Below are positions 31,806 to 46,154 of a DNA stretch of 64,000 bases, piece after piece. The DNA is taken from positions 5,074,195 through 5,138,194 of the forward strand of contig NC_052113.1 in NCBI RefSeq assembly GCF_012273895.1. Direction: 5' to 3'. A program made the translations under genes and the position numbers. The notes beneath the pieces are model-generated. The model was not told where the DNA came from and ran no database searches. It saw nothing but the letters and a program-made list of their open reading frames with translations. Each line of letters begins with the position of its first letter. Position 1 is the first letter of the stretch. The stretch comes from Zerene cesonia. Its lineage: Eukaryota; Arthropoda; Insecta; Lepidoptera; Pieridae.

Positions 31806-33252
31806 ACAATGCATTATCAGTTTCACAACTATATAGGTACAAACTACATATTTGGTAGCTATCAACAAGAAATTTTCTAGACAAATTATTCAATACCCAT
31901 TCACCTAATTTCCTTTCCCCATATTAATTAACGTATCGTCAGCTGACGTGACCGGCCCGCGCCAAGTTGTGTTTTCATTCAGTATTATCACGTGCGAATG
32001 GGCTGTGATAATTTTATTCATACGATGTATATCGAACAAAAACAAGCTTTCACTTAAGTGCTGAGTGCACTTTCCCATGTTTTGTATCGTAAAAATGTTG
32101 ATTTATATTTGAAAATGTTTTAACAAATTTTAACGAACGTTCGAGTCATCGGCTATCTTCATTACGTTAAAAGTATTGATAAGACGCACGACAGGCCGGC
32201 TAATTTGAGAATTAAAGGGTACCGTAAGCGGTTTTTATTCGTTTTTTGTTAATAAACTTCTCGTCCTCATATTATACTTAATTAAGCTTTTAAAATAAAT
32301 AGATTTACTTGTGTTTGTCCATTGGTAGAATACATGTATCGAACTAGAATCTAAGTTGCCTAGAGTAAGACAAAATCGTATCTATAATATAATTAATTAG
32401 AAGTCAATTTATAATGCACAATTCAGAACAATTTGCTTTATCAAATGCCCAGTGAATTTTGAATTTAAAGTATCTAATACATGTTCTGTATTAAAATATC
32501 TACCTCAATATATAATTAAAAGCATTCCGAAGTAATGAAAATATCTTAATTAATTATGAAAAAAGAAATTCAATAAAGCTCTGATAGAGTCACGCACTTT
32601 GAATTAAGTTTTATTACAAAGAAAAAGTATCGTGCATTTAATTTTATGAAACTATCATTCATCCTTAGTTATGCTTTGTTCTTTATAATTATTTCGAATG
32701 ATATCTTTATTAATTAAAACACAAAAAGGAAATTATAATGAATTGTTTTATTAACAGTGACAGTTTATAATTGTGTGTAAAGGCTTCGAAAATAATATTA
32801 ATTAACACTTCATATTTAACAAACGTTGATTTCCAATTAAAATTGAAATTAATTCACATGCCCCTGTTCACAAAACGAAAACAATATTCTATGCTACAAT
32901 AGCTATTATGAACAGAACGCTCCATTAAAATAAAGATGTTATATTATAATAAAATGAAAGAGTTAACGAGAGGCTTCTGTAATTTATAATGTTGAACGAT
33001 AGTTAAGACAGAAATCTGCTCGAGGCGTAACGTTATTTCATAACCTTTACGACCTGACTTTACCGAGAAAAGCTATGAACATTTCTACATCTTTCAACAA
33101 TTTTAATAAACATCACGGGAATTATTATAAAACTTACTGTTAGTATATTTAATAGAAATCCTTCCTCGAGTTACGGTTATTTAATTAAATATAAAAATAT
33201 AATTATAATTGGCTTATGGTTTTAGTCTAACAATAAAGGAAATATTAATTAA
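31806..33252. other. Non-coding AT-rich DNA, nothing recognised
   Basis: No open frame above the reporting length, no repeat landmark and no splice-bounded exon were seen. Confidence 0.5.
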
Positions 33253-33403
33253 TCTATACTAATTTTATAAGGCTGAAGAGTTTGTTTGTTTGTTTGAACG
33301 CACTAATCTCAGGAACTACTGGTCCGATTCATTCAGTGTAAGATAGCCCATTTATTGAGGCTATAGGCTATATATGTACCACGGGCGAAGGGCGGATCGC
33401 TAG
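33253..33403 (-). mobile_element. Retroposon 3' fragment, family D, copy 1
   Basis: The plus strand runs from CTATACTAATTTTATAAGGC, GAAGAGTTTGTTTG and GGAACTACTGGTCCGATTC to TATATGTACCACGGGCGAAG and CGGATCGCTAGT. It is the reverse of the fragment at 43632-43793, with shared ends (ACTAGTCGTCCGCCCCGG against CTAGCGATCCGCCC). It is non-coding. Confidence 0.65.
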
Positions 33404-36400
33404 TACCAAATAATACACAACCAATGCGAATAGTGCACTCAAGCATCTATAAATCTTGAAGCATGATACGACAGAATAATATGTGGATGATAGTCTCTTT
33501 TGTGGAATTAACAATTAAAATAATCCCTTTATAATATCGAACAAAGGGCTTCTTAACAAGTATTTGTGGATGTGGTTAAACCGTAACTCGATATTGGTTG
33601 TAAGATGATATGTTTGACAAAGAAAGAAGATGTCCATATTAGATCTCGAGTTAGACTAACATTTAGTTCCAGCTGCAGGAGTTTTTTGTTATAATTAATA
33701 TGTTTTAGAAGGCATGCAATACACTGAAGATACTGTGAATTGAATCGTGCGTGTTAACAATATAATAGGCCTTTTCATTTTAGAACTGAAACTTATTTTA
33801 CCAACTGGTATGTTTATTCCTTATGGAGTCACAATTATACATCTATTCATCTATAATTATCATCTAAATCAAAACAACTGTAGCTTTTTTGGAAGTTAAC
33901 CAACGAGATTTTATATACGTGCATTATAACAAGTATACTTATGTCAGATACACTTCACTACAGAATACACAAACGTTGAATAAAAACAAACCGATCGCCT
34001 CATTACAATGTTCAGCGGTCGTTAAGGAACGAAAACGCGTGTAATATTTTATCATTATTCGTGGAAATGTTTTCGAGAACGCAACGAAACAGTGCTAGTA
34101 GTAATCCGAGAATATCGCGTGACACGAAAGCAAATGTCACACGTTTTATTTCAATTATCTCGGTCCACATTTACACAAAAAAAATGGAAGTTATTATATT
34201 CGTAACGATATTTCATTTGGTAATTTACGTGGAATTTCCTCGTGGAAATAAAGCGCTCATTTGCTTGTATAACGATGTGTATCTTGATACTCGTGCTTTA
34301 TCAGAATGATTTATTTATACGCAATTTATATTTTATCAAGTAGAACTATACTTTCAGTAGATATGAATTCTACCAACTGTATAAATTCTTTTTATATCAA
34401 AGGAGAGACCAAACGACTTACGTCACGTCCAATATTAACCTTTGCAGAAACAATTTCAGGTACAGCAAGAAGTTTTATTATTTTGGATGGCTTTTTAATT
34501 GAAGAGCAAATTGAAAGTATGAAATATACATAATGACCTAAATTCAATCTTATTGTTAATTATGGGTATATGTAATTACAACATTCTTTCTAATAATCGT
34601 TTTATATTATTAAATTTATATTCTATAATTGTAATAAGGAAAAAATACGTTACATTTTGCCATTCCTATTTATATATTTGACTCTTTACTTAACTTTTAT
34701 TTTTAGTGAAGGATAAAAAAAAGGTTTTACAAGCATAGGTACCTTGTGGAACGCAGAAAATCAAACAAACAAAGACGTAAATGAAATCCTCACCGCTGCA
34801 AACTTATAGCAAATTCAATTCTGAATTCGTGGAACCTAATATACGGAGACCATTTGAGTTCCCCTTCAAATAAGGTGGAGCTGCTACGAGCCAATAATAA
34901 AGTCTGAACCACTCCACCTTCGATGGCTCTTCAACGGCTGAGTTGCGTCTGTGATGACGAAAAAGCGTATTATTCTTGTTTCGCACTAAGTTAAACTCGT
35001 ATTGATGGAAAAATAACTATCCCTCCCTCTATTAACGCTCCCCAAAAATGCACCCTTTAGCTATGATCTTAAAATTCATAATTGAATCTCGTGTTGCCAA
35101 GGTCGCTACGCAATATTCAATTTAAGACAATTGGTACTTTTTCGAAAGCCTAGAGCAAGTTTATGTTTCACATTTAATTCGGGATACCGGACATTTTACG
35201 TCAAAAACAAAAAGACAAAACCGCTCAAAGCTATCGCAAACAATTTAAGCGGTACATTTTATTTGATTTGAAAATACGGTTGTATTTTTCGATTGAAGTA
35301 TAAAGTATGTTACAAACAATTTGAATTTTGTAGGGGAAAAAAGCGTTTTATTAGGTTTGTGTATCCGACCTGTGTATAAAAATTTATTTTAATATTAGAT
35401 TACAGAATTCATATAAATTTAAATAGATCAAAAATATTGAATAAATGTTGTTCTATACAACTAGGAAAAGAAGTTTTAAAATATATACTTCATTACCATA
35501 GTTAGTGGTTAGTTATAATGCACGTATGTTATGTATATATGTTAAGCTTGTGTTTTATTTTGTTTAGCTACAAGCAAAGAATCCAAAAAACACAAAATCC
35601 CCCTTTGAATTGCTATCCTATCGACCCATACGATCCACTAATACATAATCCACAAAATGTAAAGTATTTATTTAAATTGTACGCAAGGCACATTACTCAA
35701 ATTTAAGGTGTGCGTAGCTGTTACGTTTGATGAACACACCGATACGAACAAAATATTTCCTGGCGCTGTGTTTCACTGGCCCTCAAAATAATGATCTACA
35801 CGTCTTAACTATATTTTGATGAAAACGATAAGCAGTTATTATAGGCGCTGTTGACAGGAAAAAAGTCATTTCATACAGTCGTCTTACTGCTGAAGATTTA
35901 TTCATTTGTTTTCTGGCGTTAAACAATCAATACATTTTCATTTGGTTAATTAATTTTTAACTAATTTAGATACAATAAATGATGTACAGAATATCTATTA
36001 GCACTCTTACCATATATAACGTAATACTATACTACTACTCTTACTTATAAACACTTCTATAAACAAATTCATTAGCACAAAATTTCCTTTGTTACGTTGG
36101 ACTTTAACCTAAACGCTCCCACTCCTTATCAACAAAATATTGAAAGTATTTTTAAATAAACTTAAACATTTCTTCTTTACGAGCCCATGTTTCTGTCCAA
36201 CTACGGACTAAGTAAATAAAAAACCTTGGCTTCTCTACCGTATTTTACTTAAATATATTCGTTTAGCCCCTGGCATTAGGGGAAATGATTAATGAAGCGT
36301 TTCTTAGGTGCCTGATGGCGTCTGCCTCTGATTCGTGCATAAATAAACAAGATTTAAAATTATAACTGGATTATGGGCACGTCGGTAAGAAAATATTTCC

Positions 36401-39400
36401 CTTTTTATAAGGAAGACAGATGATACACGGATTGATTATATTGGATACATATTTCAAATAGATATTAATGGTGGTGGGTTAATACTGCTTTGATATTTCT
36501 AATAATAATCGGAGAATTGTTTTACGAAGTACCTATATTAGAGTCGTGGAGCGCAATTCTATTTACGTAAATGCATATGTTATATTAATTCTTTAACTAA
36601 ATTACTATAGTTCCATAGAGACAATGAATAACTTTTATAAAACGTACAGATAATAAAAACGTTAAGTGATATAAAAAGTGAATATCATACATTTAATTAA
36701 AATTACACTTTGCTATCGCTTCGTCGATATCGTTTACGTGAAAAACTAACATAAATATAAATGGTGAAATCGCAATTGACCAGTTTAAAATATGGGTATG
36801 CAACCACGTTTATCAGCTGTGCCTTATTAGGGCTGACGATCGCAGATCGATGGGGACTAAGTGTGATACCTCTTTTGTTTTTATGGGAGCCTGGTACGTC
36901 GTCGTGAATGAGACGTGATTTGCAGCTTGCTTTCTATTTATTAAGATCAACAAAACTTTCATTTTAGAGAAGGTGTCTGTTTGTTTATAACATAGAAATA
37001 TTATGCTCTTTAAATACAACCAAGCAGAATAAGTAGTATATGTAAAAACACCATTGCTCGGTACTATGTTAAGATAATAATAATGTTAATCATATTTAGT
37101 GTCATATTTAGTGGCAAATAAGGTTAAATTTCGTTAAATTTAATTAAATTGAATTAAATTTCATACAATTATGATTATTATTGATTGGAACCTAGGGACT
37201 TAATTGTCGTTCATTAGCGCAATTAATTGCAGATTAATCCGTAAAAAAGTTATAATTTTTTAATGTTTTACATACAATGACACTATTGCCAACTTTTGAC
37301 ATACTTTTTGATGATGTACCTAATATACAATCTAATGTGATGATTTCGTAAATCCCCACTTAAATGTATAAACTATATTAATACTGGTGCTATGACAACA
37401 GATAAAGAATATATTATAGTTTGCATATCACAGACTTAACTCTAATGTTGCTTATATAATTCACCATCGCGTGCATTGTAAGCATATTCGTAAGCATTTG
37501 TTACCCAAATGCTTTCCTCGGCGGTTGTCAGTTGGCAAATTGAATACGATTTATCATGCGATACGCAGAGGGTTCAATGTTCTGATATATTTTATATATT
37601 TTTCAGCAAATAATATAGTTTACGTTATCCTTTATAATCATGCCTATTTTTCGTTGGAAGAATTGTAACATGATAAATGGTTGATGATTCATATATATTA
37701 CGGGTATCACATTTGGATTGTTTTGTGCCTCATAATATAACAATAAATGAAATGAATGTATAAGTGAGCAGACATTTGTTTCTGTACGTTTCTGTACTGT
37801 AAGGAACATTTTACAAATAAATTGTTATATGGCTTTCCAATAATTAAATAAAACAAATGTATTCGAAAATCTATATAATATGTTTTATGCCTATAAAATA
37901 CATGCATAATTTTACACAGATGGAAAAACAAATCACAATATTTTCCTAATACATATATAGATACATTGTACTAAAAACTCTAAACTTTAATGTGGTTGCA
38001 AGTAGATTGTATGTAACGAGATTTCAAAAGTTGCCACAACTCACACAAAACATGTTTACTTAAGAACTCAATTGAAATATAACATGATATTGTGAAGTTT
38101 CAAAGACGTCAAAAATAACAACGTATCATTTTAGCTAACAATGTTATAGTAGAAACAGTACCTGCCCGCGAAACACACTCATACAGATATCAAAAAATCC
38201 TAGTGCTGTAAAACTCGCAATATCTCAAACGAAATACCGCAGTTTATGTTGCTTCCTACAAAATGAAACTCCACTGAATGTCTGTTGAAATTAAGCTTAA
38301 GTATTTCTCTCCAAGAAAAATATCAAACATACTTTTCCCTTTCTTCTCTTGTACACGTGATTTAGTTAAATGGAACGTCTTTAAGTTCACAATTGAGTTT
38401 TTGTGAACACTCAAATGTTCGCAAAATTTTTGATCAAACGTTATAACCACGTTTTTATACAATAGTTTGTTTACAAAAAAATTATTTTCTTTTCTTGTAT
38501 TATAGTTTTGAGCAGACTTACTAATGTAGGTGTGAACCATAAAAATATGGAATGACATAAAACGTAACTAAAATGAAAGCCAGGTGACAATATACACCTA
38601 CTGATTAATTTAAAATCACATTAGACGAGCAATCTGAAAAACTAATAAAATACAATTTTCACACCCTAAACAAGTGACACGAAATCTATTGAGATTTGAA
38701 ATCAAATATCGATGTCTCGTTTAATCGCCTGGAAGTGTTTTATGTAATACTTGCGTCCACAATAAGAAGTCATTAGACTCTTGGGAGCAATTTAATGGAC
38801 CATTAAACGAACCTATAAATTAAACTTAATCATGACTAATTGAAGTAGCACAAAGGGTACACACATATCGGGTTTAGTTTAAAAGCATCCGGGTGGTCTC
38901 ATACACCAAACCTTGCCTTTTAGTTAGATAATAACGCCCGCAAAAGGCGCCATACATAAAAATTTAGATACGACAGGAATTTATAGATTAAAACGAATTA
39001 GAGTCTGTCGTCACAAACATAAAACATGAATTTTAATGGTTACTCCGAAGTAGTGGCTTTTATAATAAAATCACGTAAGCACAGACCAATGGGATCACCA
39101 ATCAAGGTACTTCAACAAAAGGATCACCATTTAAAACCCTTCATTAAAGTTATCCAAAGCGGATCTAAGCCGAAATCCGTGTAACGTAATCGATTTAGAA
39201 ACGAGAAGCCGCGAAGGACAAAGTGCGGTCACAAATTAACATATAAATTTAGTATTATTTTAATTTAAAATGCATTTTGAAAGTTTATTTACATATATAT
39301 GAGGGTCCATTACCGTTTCTTTGTCGCGGTCGGCAAATATAGCAGTTCAGTGAGTTTACGCATTACGCTTTGACTGAGGGGACGGACGTGTCATGAAACA

Positions 39401-42400
39401 CTTCATAAACACGAAACTCGTGCGTATGGCCACTTAATAAAATTAAGTAATTCGTCAAGTGCACTGCTCCCTTATTGATACAAGGAGGGGGAGTAAATCG
39501 TCTTGAAGTAATGTTTCATTCTCTTCCACCTTCTACTTTATGTTTTATAGAAAACATTTATCGTTTTTGAATTAACCTTAATCTACGAAAGTGTTTGTAT
39601 TATGGATCGACTAACGAAGTGGTTATGACCGGTTTTTTATCTATTTGGAACAAAAGCTAAAAAACTATAACAGCGTTAAATCTTATACGACTAACCATCT
39701 TAAACGTGAAACACATTTACATCAAAGCAGTGACTTTAATTGATTGCGGCAACGATTGGAGCGTGGTGTTAAATCAATCAGTGAGTGATCTCGCGATACG
39801 ATTTTAGGGGGGAAATGCAAGCTAATATTTGTTCTTGTTGCGCTAATAGCTCGTAAATATTTCAGCGCTAGCGGACACATGCGCTTGAGACAAATGGCCG
39901 TTTATAAAATATACGTGCGCCGTCACTTTGAACCTTTCCCATTCGTTACGTTTCCGACGACTGAAATAACAATACTGAACCATTATTGAGTTGGGTTTTC
40001 TCACTCACACGGAAACCAGAGCTATCAATTACACACTCGATTCACAATCGCCGACCTTAAAACGTCTAGTGTAGAGTTTAATTTTGAGTACGTGCCACGA
40101 GTTTTGGTAATTTAGTCGTGAACACTTTGACGTGTCAAAAGTTCAAGTTTAAACATTCAAATTATTTGAAGTTATGATTTGAGTGCTTTTCCCAAAATTT
40201 CTCGAGTAAGCAATTCATTTGTCAATTATAATCCATCTCTCTGGGGTATGAGATAAGTGTATTACGTGTATTTAGAATGTCATCGTCGGTGACGGCAAAC
40301 AACGTTATAATCGCGAACAAAGTGAAACAAATATTTATTTTATACTTATTATTTCTTTCCTTTTCTTTTCTATCCTTTTTAACGACATACTTTTTTGTCA
40401 ATATAAATTCTTAAGACAATCGTGGAAAATACAGAATGACATTAGACGCATGTAAAGTATTTATTTTACGTGCTTGATGTCATGCAATACTTGATATGAA
40501 AAACAAACATGACAATTGACAATGTAAAACGAAATGATTCAAAGCACATTTAGCGGGCTATAAGAAAAGTTGTGGTGGTACGAGGGGATTTATTTGTCAA
40601 CTTTGCTCAGATAAAACTTCGTTTGACATTTGATTGTGAGCTCGCCGTACTTTGGCTGGAGATAACTTTTGAGAACCACCTCTTTCAGCTCAAAATTAAT
40701 TTCTCTTGAAAACGTTGGCATTCAAAACGTTTAAGCGCAATAAAGTTAGTTTATCGCATAATAATATAAGAAGGAATTACGCGATGCATATTTTGTTATA
40801 TACAGAATTCTGTTTGGCAACTGGATCAACGGATTTATTAAACTATACAAAGCACAGATGATAAATATATTTGTATCCAGGTTATGACGATTGAGAAATA
40901 ACTATTTTATTGAGTGGCGTGTTTAAAACACCAATGTATGTGTGAAACTCAACATAAAATATATCGAGGGCATAAGCCGAGAGAGTTATAAAACTATCAT
41001 CACTTCGTGAATAAAATCTGTCCGAATACATTTTAATTTAAACACAGATTAATATCGCTAAAGAAAAAATGATATTAAGAAAGACCACCCTAGTTTCTGA
41101 ACGATATTTCACACATGCTTAACGACGCATTTATATGGGAGATGGGGAATAATTTCAAAGGGACGCAGCAAAGGCTCGGAAGTTGACAAATCTTTCGCGT
41201 TATTTCTGTACTAATTAGAAGCAAACGTGGGTGTCGTCTGACACTCGGAGACATCGAGAGGCTGGTTCAGATAAATCTATTGTTGAATGTTTGGAATAAC
41301 TTGCGTGATATTGGAATGCGTGCGCCCAAAAAATAAACCGTTATCGGAACTGACAGAACATATTGAGATCCGCTCTAGGGTGAAGTGGAGACAAAGTTGA
41401 ATATGACAATTATACTCGTATGTGTGTTATTCTATTGTATTAACACGTTATTGAAGCTATTATTATATTTAAATCGAATGTTTTATCACTAGGTACTTGA
41501 AACTAGAGATATATAAATAAATAAATTTAAATTTAAAAATAAAATAACATATTTGCAAAATTATTTTAGACAACGAAGAGAAATAATGCATTTTCCTTTT
41601 AAATTAATTTGAACATGGAAGTACTCGATCGTTCCCTTCGCTTATTATTGCCGACATACCACATATTATAAAAATATCTAGTTTCAAATAATTACAGAGT
41701 CGATAGTAAAGGTATAATATTCTTTGTAAATTAATATAGTATAAATCAATGGTCATATCGTTATTTTTTAATAAAAACTTTTAAAAGCTTTACTTTTATC
41801 ACAAAGAACTGATATTAAACATCTGTATTTATACTGGTCACAATCAAATTTCTTTCTGGAGTTTTATTACTATGTAATTAGGTAAACGTTGGGTTAACGA
41901 TTTAATTATTCTGCTGTTGCGTATGAATCCAGTTATATACAATATTCGCAATTACATTGGTGTTAGTCTTTGAGCTCGCTTTTGATGAAATTAGCATCAA
42001 AAAGAGATGAAACTAATTTCACACACAAAAAGTCTCATGAATTTAATTTAAATAAAAATTCTATAAAAGGTTATAAATTACACATGTGCCATAGATATTA
42101 GATATATATAACGGTGCCTACGTGTGCTGTTATGATATTTTAAATAATCATAAAACGCTGATTTATTAATTGGGGATTCATATTATATTTGTTATTGAAA
42201 ACTTCGTTAATTTGTGTCCTGAACCTTGAAGTGTAGTAAATATATTGCCAGCAAGTTTTATTCGTTTTACCTGTAACAAAGTGGAAAAACCAATTAAACA
42301 GACTAATTAATAATAGTAATATAGTGTTCACACATAGAATAAATATTATGACCTACGATGGGGATTTTAAGTTATCAAAATGATTAGTTTAAATTAGATT

Positions 42401-43631
42401 AAGTCCAAACTTATACCTTGATTTCAGGAAGTAAAAGATCCATTCCTTTTGCCTAATCCAAGAGGAAATACAAGACAGTATATCAAATATGATTTCATAT
42501 TTGCACAATTCGTTAAATAAACGATTAATAAGGGACGTGACACGTAATTTAAAAACAAAACATTTCATTTAAACTTAAAAACATGTTCGTTTATTTTCCA
42601 TTTTCAAAAATAGCATAACAACCTCTGTATGTTGCCATCAATTCAGCTTAACGCATCTACTTTCATACATTCCCTTAATCCTTAAAGAGATTATAAGGAT
42701 ATCTGATTACGGACTCTGTTGCGTCTAATGAGAACGCGCCCTTAATTGGATTTAATACTAGACGTATATAGTAAGACACATGCATACCGGATAAATAACA
42801 CAGTGATAGCAATGTTTGCATTATACAATTTTGTTCCTTAACCGTCACGCGTAATTTTGTCGACTTTTACATGTATTTTTCTCTAAATAGATTTACGGTT
42901 AAGTCATGTGTCCATATTGTGAAAAATGTTTTTAATTTTTTTTTTATATCCAACCATACAGTCATCACAAAACCCAACTACTCGCATGATCAAATATTTA
43001 ATATAGATACTAAAAATCGACTCTTCTCCTTGACTTTTAATCTCGATAACAATGTAAGCAAAACAATAGCTTCAAGCAGCTTTTTTGGTATAAATCATTG
43101 TAACCACAAAGAGACTATATTATTCATTAAAATTAACGTTTATAAATAAAACAAGAGGAAGATTTTGTGTACACAATCTCAAGTCGTGTTTTCTTTAGAA
43201 TGAATAATATTAAATGTTAAACATGTACGTACAGGTAAATAAATTTACATCTCCTTCGCTTAACCGAGACGATAGGGGTTTGCATACGTAATTAAATGTT
43301 TTTAAAACAAAGTATTCAAATGTTGAGAAAATGCTAATATTGCCCTAAAATTTATTACATTGTTTCGGTAACATGGATGGATTTATGTTTATGATATCTA
43401 CGCTATACGAATGACCGACTGGAGGAAATTATTATGCATTTTGTATGCCAGTCTCTTGTATCTATATCAATTAGCTGTAACATCATGTATTCTGATAATT
43501 GGTGTCAATTTATATTAGTTAAGATTTCATTTTTGAAATAAAGTTACTAGTGTGTATTACATTGGAATGAATATTAAATAATTGAAAGAGTCGTTTGCTT
43601 GTCTAATCTCTGATTCTAACATCTATAATTA
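33404..43631. other. Non-coding DNA, no supported gene
   Basis: About 10 kb hold only short open frames (60-100 codons) without motifs or splice support. The small minus-strand frame at 34804-34986 (MRNKNNTLFRHHRRNSAVEE onward) is slightly GC-richer but not recognisable. GC-richer stretches at 39860-40080 and 41210-41400 could be regulatory but carry no specific landmark that I can defend. Confidence 0.5.
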
Positions 43632-43793
43632 TACTAGTCGTCCGCCCCGGCATCGCCCGTGGTACATATATAACCTACAGCCCTCATGAATCACATACAT
43701 ATATAAATTAACGTGAAAGAAATTATGAAATCAGTCCTGACACTAACGCAATCAAGCAGAAAAACTCTTCAGCTTTATATTATTTGTATAGAT
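43632..43793 (+). mobile_element. Retroposon 3' fragment, family D, copy 2
   Basis: It starts ACTAGTCGTCCGCCCCGGCA, continues CCCGTGGTACATATATAACC and ends AAACTCTTCAGC with TATAGAT. It is the counterpart, in opposite orientation, of 33253-33403. Confidence 0.65.
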
Positions 43794-44513
43794 TTAAAAC
43801 ATTTCCAACGTATTATAAAAAGTTGTTAAAAACATATCAGACTGCTCTTATTTGCCAGTAATAATAATAACAGTAGATTTAATCAAAGGATTGCGCTATA
43901 ACACAAGACATTGTAGCTAGTCTGTTTCGGTACACCCATTAGATATAGCAACAGGGAGCTTATTAAATGGCTAATAAACTCGGTATTAACGAAAGCATAG
44001 CTCAGATAATTATCCACCAGACAATAATTGAACGTCCCGGGCTCATATCAAATTTATTGTGAAAATATCCCATGGCAAAATGAATTTTACCGGCGATAAT
44101 TAAAAAGCTATTATTGTGTGTAATCAAAACAGTCTGGAGCGTTTACGGTCTTCAATATACGGGAATTCGACAAATTGATTATGTAATATTAAACATTTTT
44201 CTCGGTATCGCGATAATATGAGCGGCTCTCGGAAATTAATATTTGAATGTATCTATCGAATAATTGCATAATACGGAGTGGGCTAACAATGTGGTTAAAG
44301 TGAGATTGAAGAGCAAAAAGTTTATTTGGTTGGAGTTTAGAGTTGCGGTTTAATTGTATATTCCACACCTTGTATTATAAGAGTATTTGCTGACTAATAG
44401 AAATAATTTCTTTAAACTAGGGTTGGGTTTAGATTAGATTTTTCTGTGTAGCTTACTTGTTAGGATATTTGACTTGCGTGCAAAAATTAATGAAAGTAAT
44501 GGATTTATCCATT

Positions 44514-44730
44514 CCTAGCTGCGCCCCACGGTTTCACCCGCGGCGTAAATCTCGTATCCCGTAGGAATATAAAGTTGATTATGTGTTATTCCATTTGTCC
44601 AGCTATCTACGTACCAAATTTCATTGCAATCGGTTTAGTGGCTTTTGCGTGAAAGACTTACAAACATATACATACATTCATCGTAACGAACTTTCGTATT
44701 AATATAGTATAATTATAATATTAATAGGAT
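44514..44730 (+). mobile_element. Retroposon 3' fragment, family A, copy 2
   Basis: It starts CTAGCTGCGCCCCACGGTTT and contains CCCGTAGGAATATAAAG, TTGTCCAGCTATCTACGTAC, CAAATTTCATTGCAATCGG and TTTTGCGTGAAAGACTTAC. It ends ATATTAATAGGAT. It is homologous along its length to 22693-22896 and retains the same 3' end. Confidence 0.75.
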
Positions 44731-44761
44731 CTACACGTTATTCACACACTACGGCTCAAAA

Positions 44762-44914
44762 TATCGTGAGGAAACCGGCATGTTAAAATGTCAAGTGACA
44801 TCTGCCAACTCGCCTTGACCAGACCTGCATTGACCAGCGTGGTGTACCTACCTAAACCTTCATAGGAGGCCTGTGTCCCAGTGGGAATATAGTATATAAA
44901 CTGATGATGAAACT
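44762..44914 (+). mobile_element. Retroposon fragment, family C, longer copy
   Basis: It contains TCGTGAGGAAACCGGCATG, TGACATCTGCCAACTCGCC, TTGACCAGCGTGGTG and CTTCATAGGAGGCCTGTGTC, with CCCAGTGGGAATATAG and a GATGATGAAACTGATGAAA tail. It begins about 30 bp after the family A copy, so insertions are clustered here. The end with the GATGA repeats fits an A/G-rich retroposon tail. Confidence 0.65.
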
Positions 44915-45477
44915 GATGAAATTATCTAGCTTTGGTCCAACCTTTATTTTAACATACTGAATATTACCAACAAAACTAGTAGAATAATACAATCCACTTT
45001 ATTTTCTAATCATGTAAGCATCACCCCGTGCTTAAGCATCGAGGTCAAGACACTCGGGTCTTATAAAAGTTTGCTTGACTTTTGTAATTTTCCCAGCTTA
45101 TTATATTATTAGGTTAGAAGTAGGCATCAAAGTATCTAGATTGGTTTCTATCCCTATTGACCTCTAGTCAAGTGTTTTTGCTTCAGTTAATATTTCGTTA
45201 ATTATATTTGAACGCAAAAGTTTTCGTAGTACTTATCAGAAGTAGTTTAGAGGATTTTTGTGTTTATTTAATACCTATATGTTGTTTTGATAGCATAAAA
45301 TATTTATTAATAAATACGTCTATTAACACAATCTATCGGCAAAATATTTAATTAAAATACAGCATTTTTACATTAAAAATGATAGTTTAATTTCCACGAT
45401 ACACCGACAAACTCTTAAAAATAACCGGAACATAATTATAAAAAATGACAGTAACCCAATCATTTTATTACATACAA

Positions 45478-45710
45478 GCTTACCGTCCGTGGCTTTGCCC
45501 GCGTAGTCGCAGGAAAGATAGACCCGGGGTTTTCCTCACATGTTCCTCCCGTTCCCGCGGGATTTTCGGGATTAAAAAGTTTTTTATATCCAATGTCCCT
45601 CCCTAGGTTCTAAGCTACCTCTGCACAAATTTTCAGCCAAATCGGTTAATCCGTTCTTGAGTTATAAATAGTGTAACTAACACCACTTTCTTTTATATAT
45701 ATAATAGATT
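45478..45710 (+). mobile_element. Retroposon 3' fragment, family B, copy 2
   Basis: It contains CCGTGGCTTTGCCCGCGTAG, CCCGGGGTTTTCCTCACATG, CCGCGGGATTTTCGGGAT and CAAATTTTCAGCCAAATCGG. It ends at TATATATAATAGATT. It shares its 5' landmarks with the reverse-oriented fragment at 22897-23065. It is non-coding. Confidence 0.65.
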
Positions 45711-46002
45711 TGTCAAATGCAAGTGTAAGTTGACCAGAACTTTTTATAAATTCAGTGGGCAGCCGGCAATCCGTTTAGTCGTGTAATTGCTAATTAAGTA
45801 AGTGTATGCTCCGTAGGAATTAGCCGCTCAATTAGAATCGCATTACTTGGAACAATTTACCGCTAACCGGTCGAGAGGCGCCCGATACGTTCCGAATAAC
45901 AAAATGGCTGAACTTCGAAATTTGCAGATATGAGCACATTTAGACACGATATTTTTGTTCATTTTTCGAGTATGGAACGTAGTTTTGGTAACTTTTAAAC
46001 AT

Positions 46003-46154
46003 AGTATTTTCTTGTGTTTGATTTTACGCGAGTATTATACACTTAGAAATTAAAAACTTTTTAATGGATTTTAAACGCGATTTATTCATCATATTATTAA
46101 TCCGACGACTTAACACTTTACAGCGAGCGTGGTCACGGGGAGAGTCTCCCCTTA
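46003..46154 (+). mobile_element. Short TIR-type repeat element, copy 2 (right end missing)
   Basis: This 152-bp repeat starts with AGTATTTTCTTGTGTTTG then ATTTTACGCGAGTATTAT, the exact reverse complement of the right end of the copy at 230-388. The shared core follows (TTAGAAATTAAAAAC, TTTTAAACGCGATTT, ATTATTAATCCGACG, CACTTTACAGCGAGCGTGG, TCACGGGGAGA). The copy stops shortly after this core and lacks the right inverted block. A perfect 13-bp direct repeat (AACTTTTAAACAT) at 45990-46002 and 46155-46167 borders it on both sides and looks like a target-site duplication. Confidence 0.8.
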